NCBI RefSeq assembly: GCF_002366715.1
Contig: NZ_DFBS01000039.1
Span: forward strand, 1-39,864
Source: Halomonas sp. UBA3074
GTDB lineage: Bacteria; Pseudomonadota; Gammaproteobacteria; Pseudomonadales; Halomonadaceae
Direction of reading: 5' to 3'
DNA: 39,864 nt
Of the stretch, positions 15,788 through 23,395 are shown piece by piece (position 1 is the stretch's first letter; every line of letters starts with the position of its first letter). The translations under genes were made by a program, and so were the position numbers. Below the pieces are notes generated by a model. The model saw only the letters and a program-made list of their open reading frames with translations. It made no database searches and had not been told where the DNA came from.

Positions 15788-17074
15788 TTAGCCCTCACGG
15801 GCTATCGCTCTGAAGGCGATATCACGCCGACACTCGACACCTTCCCAGTGAATTGCATCGACGCCTTGGTAGGCTTTTTGCTGTGCTTGTGAAACGCTAT
15901 CGCCTAACGCGGTGACGCACAGCACACGACCGCCTGCCGTGGTGATTTCACCCTGCGCATTGTGCGCGGTGCCAGCGTGAAACACTTTGCAACCAACCTG
16001 TTCAGCCCCGGCTAAACCATTAATCACATCGCCTTTGCGATAGCTGCCAGGATAACCACCGGCGGCCAGCACCACGCCCACCGCGGCGCGTGGATCCCAC
16101 TCACAGTGACGCCCGGCAAGCTTACCCTCGGCACCTGCCAAGCAGAGCTCAGCAAAATCTGACAGCAAGCGCAGCATGATCGGCTGGGTTTCAGGGTCGC
16201 CAAAGCGGCAGTTATACTCGATGACGCGAGGGTTTCCAGAGGCATCAATCATTAAGCCGGCGTATAGGAACCCCGTGTAGGCATTACCCTCTGCAGCCAT
16301 ACCGCGCACGGTGGGCAGAATCACCTGCTCCATGATGCGCGCGTCTACCTCAGCAGTCACCACCGGCGCGGGGGAGTAAGCCCCCATTCCGCCCGTGTTG
16401 GGGCCAGTGTCACCATCGTAGGCGCGCTTGTGATCCTGGCTGGTGGCCATGGGCACGACATTTTCGCCGTCCACCATGACAATAAAGCTCGCCTCTTCCC
16501 CTTCGAGGAACTCTTCGATCACCACCCGCGCACCGGCGCCGCCAAACGCATTGGCCTCCAGCATGTCACGAATGGCGGCTTCCGCTTCCGCTTCGCTAAG
16601 CGCCACAATGACACCCTTGCCCGCAGCCAAGCCATCCGCTTTGATCACGATGGGCGCGCCCATTTTTTCAAGATAAGCAAGCGCAGGCGTCACATCGGTA
16701 AACGTTTGATAGTCCGCTGACGGGATGTCATGGCGGGCCAGGAAGTCTTTGGTGAAAGATTTGGAGCCCTCCAACTGGGCAGCCGCTTGGGTAGGCCCAA
16801 AAATCGTTAAGCCCGCTGCTTGAAAGCGATCGACAACACCATCTACCAAGGGCGCCTCGGGGCCCACCACGGTAAGTCCCACCTGCTCGTCACGGGCAAA
16901 AGCGATCAGGCCTTCTAAATCGGTGGCCTCGATGGCGACGTTGGTGAGTTTGGGCTCTGTCGCCGTCCCCGCATTGCCGGGGGCAACGAATACCTGTTCC
17001 ACCTGTTTCGATTGCGCTAATTTCCAAGCCAGGGCGTGTTCACGACCACCGCCGCCTATCATCAAAACCTTCAT
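15788..17074 (-). CDS. purD: Phosphoribosylamine-glycine ligase PurD
   Basis: A 428-residue ATP-grasp enzyme that makes glycinamide ribonucleotide, the second step of purine synthesis. The N-terminal domain begins MKVLMIGGGGREHALAWK. ATP-grasp motifs include SKSFTKDFLARHDIPSADY, VIKADGLAAGKGVIVA, the conserved TGGMGAYSPAPV, and EYNCRFGDPETQPIMLRL with metal ligands. Length matches the family. The ATG at 17074 has AAGGA upstream, and the frame's extension to 17125 is non-conserved. purH, often next to purD, is not in the window. phaR lies upstream on the same strand. Confidence 0.97.
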   Translation of the reverse strand: MKVLMIGGGGREHALAWKLAQSKQVEQVFVAPGNAGTATEPKLTNVAIEATDLEGLIAFARDEQVGLTVVGPEAPLVDGVVDRFQAAGLTIFGPTQAAAQLEGSKSFTKDFLARHDIPSADYQTFTDVTPALAYLEKMGAPIVIKADGLAAGKGVIVALSEAEAEAAIRDMLEANAFGGAGARVVIEEFLEGEEASFIVMVDGENVVPMATSQDHKRAYDGDTGPNTGGMGAYSPAPVVTAEVDARIMEQVILPTVRGMAAEGNAYTGFLYAGLMIDASGNPRVIEYNCRFGDPETQPIMLRLLSDFAELCLAGAEGKLAGRHCEWDPRAAVGVVLAAGGYPGSYRKGDVINGLAGAEQVGCKVFHAGTAHNAQGEITTAGGRVLCVTALGDSVSQAQQKAYQGVDAIHWEGVECRRDIAFRAIAREG

Positions 17075-17139
17075 GTGCATCCTTCTCAAACGGGAGAGCT
17101 TATCGGCGGCATTATGCCACAGCACAGCAACAAGTGGGG

Positions 17140-17637
17140 TCAGGAGGTCGGTTTGTTGTCATCGTGAGCGTCTTTGTCTGGCTGCTTGGTCTCCTCTGGC
17201 TCACCGGTTTGGCCGGGCTGGTTCAGGGTGTTTTGCCAAAAGCGCATGTTCTCTTCCGCTAATTCGCGCATAAATTCCAATGGCGTATTTCGCATCGCTT
17301 GTTTCCATTGGCTTTGCAGGCGTTTTTGCTGCTCCAACATCAGTTGGGTGCCCTGCTCAAGATAGCGCGACAGTGGCAACGGCGATGTCATATCGTAGAC
17401 GCGGATTAACTGCGCCAGCAGGTCGTTAGAAAACACTTCGGCTTCACTGTCCGCTTGTTCTTGCTCGATGATGATAGAGAGCAAGATAGTGCGCGTTAGA
17501 TCTTCCCTACTTTTGGCATCTTCTACCCGAAACGGCTCTTCTTCGATAATCAAACGACGCAGATCTTCCAGCGTTACATAGCGGCTTTGCTGGGTATCAT
17601 ACAATCTACGGTTAGCATATTTACGAATCACGCGCAC
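17140..17637 (-). CDS. phaR: Polyhydroxyalkanoate synthesis regulator PhaR
   Basis: A 165-residue protein. The N-terminal PHB/PHA accumulation regulator DNA-binding domain is RVIRKYANRRLYDTQQSRYV (about 2-21) followed by TLEDLRRLI. A helical domain (LTRTILLSIIIEQE, FSNDLLAQLIRVYD) precedes an acidic, Lys-rich disordered tail. By family knowledge PhaR binds PHA granules and represses phasin genes. The start is GTG at 17637, with AAAGGAG seven bases upstream. No PHA synthase or phasin gene is nearby; the neighbours are purD and divergent rsmE. Confidence 0.93.
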   Translation of the reverse strand: MRVIRKYANRRLYDTQQSRYVTLEDLRRLIIEEEPFRVEDAKSREDLTRTILLSIIIEQEQADSEAEVFSNDLLAQLIRVYDMTSPLPLSRYLEQGTQLMLEQQKRLQSQWKQAMRNTPLEFMRELAEENMRFWQNTLNQPGQTGEPEETKQPDKDAHDDNKPTS

Positions 17638-17772
17638 AGCGCTTCTCCTTTAACGCGATAGGGGCTTTTGCTCCCGATACTGGTATTGTGCCTGCAACAC
17701 GCACCCATGCAAGCAACCTGAATAGTTTAGCCAAACGCAATACGCCTGCTCTTTGACCAATAGACCTCTACT

Positions 17773-18486
17773 ATGAATTTGATTTTGCTCGATCCCGATG
17801 AACTCACCGACGATAATCACGTTTGCATTACCGACCCGCGTCGGCTTCTGCATCTGCGCGACGTCCACCGTGCCGCGCCCGGCGACCTGTTAACCGTCGG
17901 CGTGCAAGGTGGCAGCATGGGAAAAGCCGTGCTGAAGGAGCTGACGGCGGAACGCGCCTATTTCCAACTGGAAGCTCTCAATGAGCCGCCACCGCCGCCG
18001 CTTCCCGTGCACTTGGTGTTAGCGCTACCCCGCCCACGGATGCTGGCACGCACGCTGGAACATGTAACGGCGCTGGGAGTAAAAGAGATAACGTTACTGC
18101 ATACCAAGCGGGTCGAAAAAAGCTACTGGCAGTCTCCGGAGTTACGCGACGACAAGATTCACCAACACTTAGTCCTCGGCCTGGAGCAAGCCCGTGATAC
18201 ACAGCTACCCAGGGTTACGCTAAGTAAAGGATTTCGTCCTTTTCTTGAGCAGCAACTACCTGATTTGCTTAGCAAACGACGCGGCTTGCTGGCCCACCCC
18301 GGCTTACCTGATGCCTGCCCAAGAAACATCAGTGAACCCACCCTGTTATTAGTAGGACCAGAGGGTGGGTTTATCGCCTGGGAAGTCGAGCAATTGCTAG
18401 CCGCGGGCTGTGAAGGCATGCACCTTGGCCCGCGTATCTTACGCGTCGAAACCGCCGTGACGGCACTCCTGTCACGGCTTTTTTAA
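17773..18486 (+). CDS. rsmE: 16S rRNA (uracil1498-N3)-methyltransferase RsmE
   Basis: A 237-residue SPOUT methyltransferase acting on 16S U1498. The N-terminal PUA-like domain contains RRLLHLRDVHRAAPGDLLTV. The trefoil-knot SAM site includes LALPRPRMLARTLEHVTALGV, LLVGPEGGF and LGPRILRVETAVTALL, all characteristic of RsmE. Length is standard (about 240). It is divergent from phaR, and its stop lies 25 bp from the convergent retropepsin-like gene. No strong Shine-Dalgarno is visible. Confidence 0.96.
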   Translation: MNLILLDPDELTDDNHVCITDPRRLLHLRDVHRAAPGDLLTVGVQGGSMGKAVLKELTAERAYFQLEALNEPPPPPLPVHLVLALPRPRMLARTLEHVTALGVKEITLLHTKRVEKSYWQSPELRDDKIHQHLVLGLEQARDTQLPRVTLSKGFRPFLEQQLPDLLSKRRGLLAHPGLPDACPRNISEPTLLLVGPEGGFIAWEVEQLLAAGCEGMHLGPRILRVETAVTALLSRLF

Positions 18487-18511
18487 GCGCTGACTGGCTT
18501 AACGGTGCGCG

Positions 18512-19066
18512 TCAGGACTGGTCATCTTCCGGGTCGTGGGGAACCACGGTCGAGTTTTCCCCGCACCCGGGTGCTTGCAAGAAGGTTTCGCGCACATCCA
18601 GCAAGCCCAAGTGGCTAATCGTGCGGCGACCCAGCAATAGTGGGTAGTTCATCTCTTCACGATCGCGCAGACTAAACTGTTCTTCATAGATGGTATCGCC
18701 CATACACACTTCGAGTAGCACGACCGGACGCTCATCGCGACCACCCGCGCCCCGGACGGCTAACTCTCGATACATCGGGCGTTCAATTTGGTCACTAAAT
18801 ACCTCACCGCTCTCCTGATCTTCCAGCTTGAGGCGAAAGCGAACCCACTCTTCATCGTCCTGCTCAAAGATTTCGATATCCCGTGCATCCAGTGAAGAAG
18901 TCAATGCCCCGCTATCGAGTTTGGCCTTCACCTCAATATCCCAGGGCTGGAGGGTGGCTTTTTCCACCCAGCCGAAGACTTTCTCCTCATCGGCCATGGC
19001 CACGGAAGACGTTAACAAGCCCGCTAATATCGCTCTACTCAACCCCATTTTACGCATTAAGTGCAT
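18512..19066 (-). CDS. Secreted retropepsin-like protein (RimB/'ATP-dependent zinc protease' family)
   Basis: A 184-residue protein with a Sec-type signal (about 1-25, ending SVAMA). The aspartic-protease-like DSGALTSSL motif (DSGA at 51-54) is followed by RELAVRGAGG, PVVLLEVCMGDTIYEEQFSL and YPLLLGRRTI. This is the DUF785 family, historically called an ATP-dependent zinc protease but structurally retropepsin-like. The start at 19066 is favoured by GGAGG five bases upstream. The alternative TTG at 19084 is weaker. The mltB gene, 32 bp upstream on the same strand, suggests an operon with a cell-envelope role. Confidence 0.85.
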   Translation of the reverse strand: MHLMRKMGLSRAILAGLLTSSVAMADEEKVFGWVEKATLQPWDIEVKAKLDSGALTSSLDARDIEIFEQDDEEWVRFRLKLEDQESGEVFSDQIERPMYRELAVRGAGGRDERPVVLLEVCMGDTIYEEQFSLRDREEMNYPLLLGRRTISHLGLLDVRETFLQAPGCGENSTVVPHDPEDDQS

Positions 19067-19098
19067 AGCATCCTCCCTGTTCAATTAACGTAAGCCGA

Positions 19099-20367
19099 TT
19101 ACTCCGAGCGACGACGTAACTGCTCAAGTAGCGCTTGTGTCGCAAATCCATCCGGTATTAACCCCTGATCGCGCTGGAAGTTCCTCAGACCCTGGCGGGT
19201 ATTTGGGCCCATGACGCCATCTGCGCCCCCCACCGAGTAACCCGCACGATTTAAACCGCGCTGAAGCGCTTGCACGTCGTCACGCGTCAGCGGTGCCTGA
19301 TCGCGTGGCCAGGCATGCTGAATGCCAGCACGTTCCGCGATGGCATCACCCAGTGTCGCTACGGCCAATGCATAACTGGTGGCATTGTTATAACGTAAAA
19401 TGGCACGGAAATTAGCGCCGACCAAAAAGGCAGGTCCATTGGCCCCAGCGGGGATAACGATGGCAGCATTATCAAAGTCTGGCAGCTCGCCCTGCTGCGC
19501 TCGCACGCCTTGATCCCGCCATTCGTCGCTGCTGCGACGCTCTGTTTGCGCATAATCGAAACCATCGGGCAACATTACCTCAACGCCCCACGGCTGGCCG
19601 GCTTGCCAGCCTGCCCGATCAAGATAGTTAGCCGTCGATGCCATCACATCGGGAATGCTGCCCCAGATATCGCGGCGGCCATCACCATCGCCGTCGACTG
19701 CATACGCTTCAAAACTGCTGGGGATAAATTGGGTATGGCCCATTGCTCCCGCCCAAGACCCTTTCATCTGCTCGGCGGCGATGTCCCCTTCGTCGATAAT
19801 ACGCAGGGCCGCCAGAAGCTCACCGCGGGCAAAATCACGCCGTCGCCCATCATAAGCCAGCGTCGCAAGCGACTCTAACGTAGAGAAATCACCAAAATTG
19901 CTGCCGTAGTTACTTTCAATGCCCCAGATGGCGACAATGATTTCGGCAGGAACGCCATAGCGCTGCTGCATTTGTAAGGCGGTATCCCGGTGGGCGGCCA
20001 ACTTTTCCTGGCCGTTAGCCACCCGTGTGGCCGACACCGCCGTGTCGAGATACTCCCAAATAGGGCGAACAAACTCGGGCTGATAGCCGTCGAGCTCAAT
20101 CACTCGCTCGCGATAACGTACGCCATCCAAGGCGTCGCGCAGAGTTGCTTCGCTGACGCCCTGCTCAGCGGCATATTGGCGAAACGACTGAAGCCACTGC
20201 TGAAAGTTGGCATAGCTAACCTCCGTAGCAGTCTGCGTATCGACTTCGGTCATCAGTTGCGTGTTGGCTAACGCAGCGCTTCCAGCAAAAGGCGTGGTCA
20301 ACGCGGCAATAAAAGAGGCACACACTAAAGGGCGTAATGAGCGCCCTGAAGAGAAATGTCGAGACAT
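19099..20367 (-). CDS. mltB: Lytic murein transglycosylase B family, with PG-binding domain
   Basis: A 422-residue periplasmic enzyme that cleaves MurNAc-GlcNAc bonds with 1,6-anhydro product. There is a signal peptide (about 1-35) with no lipobox, so it is probably soluble rather than a lipoprotein. The catalytic domain holds IVAIWGIESNYGSNFG with Glu151 as the expected acid, then ESLATLAYDGRR and AMGHTQFIPSSF. A C-terminal PG_binding_1 domain (about 360-420; LQRGLNRAGYSVGGADGVMG) is present. AAGGA before the ATG at 20367 sets the start. The frame stays open to 20535, but that part overlaps the photolyase-family gene and is not coding. Confidence 0.93.
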   Translation of the reverse strand: MSRHFSSGRSLRPLVCASFIAALTTPFAGSAALANTQLMTEVDTQTATEVSYANFQQWLQSFRQYAAEQGVSEATLRDALDGVRYRERVIELDGYQPEFVRPIWEYLDTAVSATRVANGQEKLAAHRDTALQMQQRYGVPAEIIVAIWGIESNYGSNFGDFSTLESLATLAYDGRRRDFARGELLAALRIIDEGDIAAEQMKGSWAGAMGHTQFIPSSFEAYAVDGDGDGRRDIWGSIPDVMASTANYLDRAGWQAGQPWGVEVMLPDGFDYAQTERRSSDEWRDQGVRAQQGELPDFDNAAIVIPAGANGPAFLVGANFRAILRYNNATSYALAVATLGDAIAERAGIQHAWPRDQAPLTRDDVQALQRGLNRAGYSVGGADGVMGPNTRQGLRNFQRDQGLIPDGFATQALLEQLRRRSE

Positions 20368-20459
20368 AAACGATATCCTTAGGCAGTCCTTGGCATGCCT
20401 GGGATGATGGCCTAGAAAAGTCGTAGATACCAGCCTTGACGGCTGGCCACAGGCAAAGA

Positions 20460-21902
20460 CTACTTCACAAGCGCCATTATGGGCGGCTCGGCGGAAGTCA
20501 CCGCCTCTTGGCGGGGAATCAACCAACGTTCCCACTGTTCAGGCTCCACACAGGGTGCCTTAAAGGCGAGTGGATCGACACGCCAGGGTTGATGGCGTGC
20601 TAATCCATGAGGGACGTTTTCGAGCTGTTTTAACCAGTGCGCCACATACAGACCCTGAGGATCATAGTGGCCGGCTTGCTTAAGGACGTTAAAGTAGCGA
20701 TCCTGCCGTGGGTCACGTCCAACGCCGGCAATGTAGCGCCAATTGCCCCAATTACTGGCCACATCGTAATCGATCAAGCAGTGCTCAAACCACAGCGCAC
20801 CTAAGCGCCAATCCACGTTTAAATCTTTGACTAAAAAACTGGCGACGTTTTGCCTAGCGCGATTGGATAACCAGCCCGTCGTACTAAGCTCCAGCATCGC
20901 GGCATCTACAAACGGCAGTCCTGTCTCGGCATTGCGCCAAGCGTCAAAAGCAGCACACGGCGCGTCAGGTTGGCCGGCACCAAACATCTTGACCCCTTCC
21001 AGCTCAGCAGCGCGGATAAAATACTCCCGCCATAGCAGCTCGAAAGTGATCCAGTAACTCGATTCGTTACTACCGTTCTCTGCTTCCCACGCTTTTACTG
21101 CCGCATACACCTGGCGAGCCGATAAGCAGCCTCTGGCGAGCCAAGGGGAGACGCGGGTTGAAAAATTCGCGCCCAATAAGCCATTGCGAGTTTTCTTGTA
21201 GGTTTGCGCGCCTTGTTGGTGCCACAAGTAATCGTGCAGGCGCGCATGCGCTTCCGACTCCCCTCCTCGATAGGCGTAACCCTGACGGTTATCGGGCTGC
21301 CATGTGGCACTTTGCTCACAGACCGCTTTTAAGGGCGGAAATCCTCTGGGGGCGTCAGGCCAAGAGGGCAGCGTTACCGGCGCACTGCGATTTTCAGGCA
21401 CCACACATACTTGCTCTACGCTGCGTCTAAAGGCGGAAAAACTGTCGGGTAGGGCCGCTTGCTCGAAAGGCAACGCCTGACGGTCAAAGAGCCGTCCACT
21501 CTCCATGCACTGAACGCTTGTTTCGCTAGGCAAGGAGGCTGCGACCGCCTGTATGTGCGCGCGCTCTTCAACGCCTGGGTGCTCGGCAACCCTTACTTGG
21601 CGGGCATTGAGCGAAGCGGCCAATTCGATGACCACCTTGCTCGGCTTGCCAACGCGTACCAGCAAATCACTGCCGCGCTGCAAAAGCTCACCGCGTAATT
21701 CCATTAAGCTTTGCCATAAAAAGCGCAATCGCGCGGGTCCCATACGCGGCGTCGATTCGCCCTCAATGAGAGGCGCCAACCGCTTCTCATCAACAACATA
21801 GAGACAAAGCAGATGGCTGGGGGTATCGGTGAAGTGGAAAAGTGGGTTATCGGCAATACGCAGGTCATCTTGCAACCAGACTATATCGGTCGTGGTGTTC
21901 AT
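20460..21902 (-). CDS. DASH-family cryptochrome/photolyase
   Basis: A 480-residue FAD protein. The N-terminal photolyase alpha/beta domain begins TDIVWLQDDLRIADNPLF. The FAD domain shows DASH-type motifs: YKKTRNGLLGANFSTRVSPW, WITFELLWREYF, LPFVDAAMLELSTTGWLSNR, RQNVASFLVKDL and SNWGNWRYIAGVGRDPR. CRY-DASH proteins repair cyclobutane dimers mainly in single-stranded DNA and may signal. AAGGAGG eight bases before the ATG at 21902 fixes the start. The small DUF2256 gene lies 25 bp upstream on the same strand and probably shares its transcript. Confidence 0.93.
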   Translation of the reverse strand: MNTTTDIVWLQDDLRIADNPLFHFTDTPSHLLCLYVVDEKRLAPLIEGESTPRMGPARLRFLWQSLMELRGELLQRGSDLLVRVGKPSKVVIELAASLNARQVRVAEHPGVEERAHIQAVAASLPSETSVQCMESGRLFDRQALPFEQAALPDSFSAFRRSVEQVCVVPENRSAPVTLPSWPDAPRGFPPLKAVCEQSATWQPDNRQGYAYRGGESEAHARLHDYLWHQQGAQTYKKTRNGLLGANFSTRVSPWLARGCLSARQVYAAVKAWEAENGSNESSYWITFELLWREYFIRAAELEGVKMFGAGQPDAPCAAFDAWRNAETGLPFVDAAMLELSTTGWLSNRARQNVASFLVKDLNVDWRLGALWFEHCLIDYDVASNWGNWRYIAGVGRDPRQDRYFNVLKQAGHYDPQGLYVAHWLKQLENVPHGLARHQPWRVDPLAFKAPCVEPEQWERWLIPRQEAVTSAEPPIMALVK

Positions 21903-21927
21903 GCTTGTGCCTCCTTGGGGTGCTTCT

Positions 21928-22062
21928 CTACTTGGGGCTGCGACGGCAGCGTTCGCTGCAGTAGCGCACGTCATCCCAGCAGCGCGCCCATTTTTTGCGC
22001 CAAGTGAATGGACGTAGGCATTGAACGCAAGTTTTTTGGGGCAGATGTTGTTTACGGTGCAT
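21928..22062 (-). CDS. DUF2256 zinc-ribbon-like small protein
   Basis: A 44-residue basic protein. Five cysteines at 12, 15, 28, 35 and 39 are arranged as TCVQC..C..YCSERC, with the family core PFTWRKKWARCWDDVRYCS. This matches DUF2256, a small putative zinc-binding family of unknown function. From memory it is often found next to photolyase or cryptochrome genes. The frame is read from the ATG at 22062, and no strong Shine-Dalgarno is seen. It is immediately upstream of the CRY-DASH gene, so co-transcription is likely. Confidence 0.88.
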   Translation of the reverse strand: MHRKQHLPQKTCVQCLRPFTWRKKWARCWDDVRYCSERCRRSPK

Positions 22063-22080
22063 ATCACGGTACCCGTACAC

Positions 22081-22105
22081 CTATGTTTCCTACAGTAAAA
22101 CATAG
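22081..22105. promoter_or_regulatory. Inverted repeat in the DUF2256-cryptochrome leader
   Basis: CTATGTTT (22081-22088) and AAACATAG (22098-22105) form a perfect 8-bp dyad with a 9-nt spacer. It overlaps the -10 (TATGTT) of a plausible minus-strand promoter whose -35 is TTGTAC, 18 bp away within a separate palindrome. Confidence 0.4.
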
Positions 22106-22115
22106 ACACACCATC

Positions 22116-22142
22116 TTATACAGTACAATTATTGTACATAAC
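22116..22142 (-). promoter_or_regulatory. Candidate light-response operator and promoter of DUF2256-cryptochrome
   Basis: TTATACA-N12-TACATAAC (22116-22142) matches the dyad upstream of the Fe-S photolyase gene at 29545-29571. Inside it is the perfect palindrome GTACAAT-T-ATTGTAC (22123-22137). Its right arm, read on the minus strand, supplies TTGTAC as a -35 for a -10 at TATGTT. A repressor bound here would cover the -35. Confidence 0.5.
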
Positions 22143-22189
22143 CTATTTTAAATTATTTGTATAAAATTCGGCATCATTAAATAGCAGCC

Positions 22190-22211
22190 AAAAAAACCAC
22201 CCGAAGGTGGC
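22190..22211 (-). terminator. Rho-independent terminator of the mrp operon
   Basis: On the minus strand CCACC-TTCG-GGTGG is followed by seven T residues. The UUCG tetraloop and run of U make a compact, convincing terminator 45 bp after the mrpG stop codon, and it insulates the cryptochrome promoter. Confidence 0.85.
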
Positions 22212-22255
22212 TTGGAGAGTGATGCGTTTCATTTTGAAGAGAGCGCCCTGTTCGG

Positions 22256-22660
22256 CTAGTCAGGATCTGTCTCCCTCGGTTGCCGCTTGGCGTTTTCCTG
22301 GGTTTCCAGGCCACTTTTCAGTTCGTGGGTCAGTGGATCGTAGTTAGGGCGTAGCTCGTCTTTGACCGTTCCACTCCACAGCTTGGAACCGACAAAATAA
22401 CCGGCTCGTCCCATCACGTGTGCCGCCACGGGTGCAGTCATCAAAATAAACACGATAATGGCAAACGACCGGGCCACAATACCCACTTCCGCAAAGTGCA
22501 TCGCCGCAGCCAGCATAATTAAAATCACCCCTAGCGCCGCCGCTTTAGTAGTCGCATGCATACGCGTTAGCAGATCAGGCAACCGCAACAATCCGATAGA
22601 AGCGAGCAGCATAAACAGGGCGCCGCCTATGATTAACGACCCTTTTAAAAAATCAATCAT
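22256..22660 (-). CDS. mrpG: Na+/H+ antiporter subunit G
   Basis: A 134-residue protein, the last of the Mrp set. It has three membrane helices (SLIIGGALFMLLASIGLLRL, AAALGVILIMLAAAMHF, SFAIIVFILMTAPVAAHVMG) and the family motif RLPDLLTRMHATTKAAALG. The charged C-terminal tail (about 95-134) is cytoplasmic. Its start overlaps mrpF by 8 nt. Mrp complexes need all seven subunits to exchange Na+ for H+. A terminator follows. Confidence 0.95.
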   Translation of the reverse strand: MIDFLKGSLIIGGALFMLLASIGLLRLPDLLTRMHATTKAAALGVILIMLAAAMHFAEVGIVARSFAIIVFILMTAPVAAHVMGRAGYFVGSKLWSGTVKDELRPNYDPLTHELKSGLETQENAKRQPRETDPD

Positions 22661-22922
22661 CGCGTGGGCCTCCCCTTTCTAAAAAGCGTGCAAATGCGAT
22701 AGTTGCTAAAAACCCCATCAAGGCGATGACAATGGCGGCATCTAGAAAGCTGGCAACGTTCGATTTAATGGCATAGACGCCGACTAGCCCCACCACCGTG
22801 GTCGAAAAAAGCTCCAATGCGACCACACGGTCAGGCAGGCTTGGGCCCCGTACGACACGAACAAAAGTGAACACTAGGGCCAAGCTCATGATGACTTGGC
22901 TAATAAGAATGACGGTATCCAT
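22653..22922 (-). CDS. mrpF: Na+/H+ antiporter subunit F
   Basis: An 89-residue protein with three hydrophobic helices. The conserved RVVRGPSLPDRVVALELFS after helix 1 is the MrpF signature. The ATG overlaps the mrpE stop (TAATG). Length is typical (about 90). It is an inner-membrane subunit of the Mrp complex. Confidence 0.95.
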   Translation of the reverse strand: MDTVILISQVIMSLALVFTFVRVVRGPSLPDRVVALELFSTTVVGLVGVYAIKSNVASFLDAAIVIALMGFLATIAFARFLERGGPRDD

Positions 22923-23395
22923 TAGCGAAACAGCTCCAAAGCCCGATGCTCCATCTCTTTTAAATTACGCCGTAACTCTTCTTCGTTATCTAAAAACATG
23001 GCATGGATGTAGAGCACTTTACGGTCATCAGACACATCCAGACTCAGCGTTCCTGGTGTCAAGGAAATCAGGTTGGCCACCATGGTAATTTCCATTTCGG
23101 TGCGGGCGGAAAGCGGCAAGGCGATCACACCAGGCTTCATGTGCCAGGGAGGAGTGACAATATCGAAAGCAACACGCAAGTTAGCTTGAATCAGCTCCTT
23201 TACAAAAAAGGCAATAAAACCGATTAAGCGGGGTATGCGAGCAGGATAACCTTTTAATGCATCTATTTGAGGTTCCAGCAGCACTAGAGTGATGTAGGCG
23301 AAGATCAAGCCAACCAGAAGGTTCAAGCCGCTGAAGTCTCCGCTCAACAGCACCCATGCCAACCCTAGCAGCAAGTTCCAGATAGCCCCCGTCAT
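22922..23395 (-). CDS. mrpE: Na+/H+ antiporter subunit E
   Basis: A 157-residue protein. Hydrophobic N-terminal helices (LLLGLAWVLLSG, LLVGLIFAYITLVLL) are followed by the MrpE core FFVKELIQANLRVAFDIVTP and the cytoplasmic domain with ANLISLTPGTLSLDVSDD and LYIHAMFLDNEEELR. Its ATG overlaps the mrpD stop (ATGA). Confidence 0.95.
   Translation of the reverse strand: MTGAIWNLLLGLAWVLLSGDFSGLNLLVGLIFAYITLVLLEPQIDALKGYPARIPRLIGFIAFFVKELIQANLRVAFDIVTPPWHMKPGVIALPLSARTEMEITMVANLISLTPGTLSLDVSDDRKVLYIHAMFLDNEEELRRNLKEMEHRALELFR

Noticed and set aside
20368..20535. N-terminal extension of the mltB frame
   Set aside because: It overlaps the CRY-DASH C-terminus. The ATG at 20367 has a ribosome site and is followed by a proper signal peptide.
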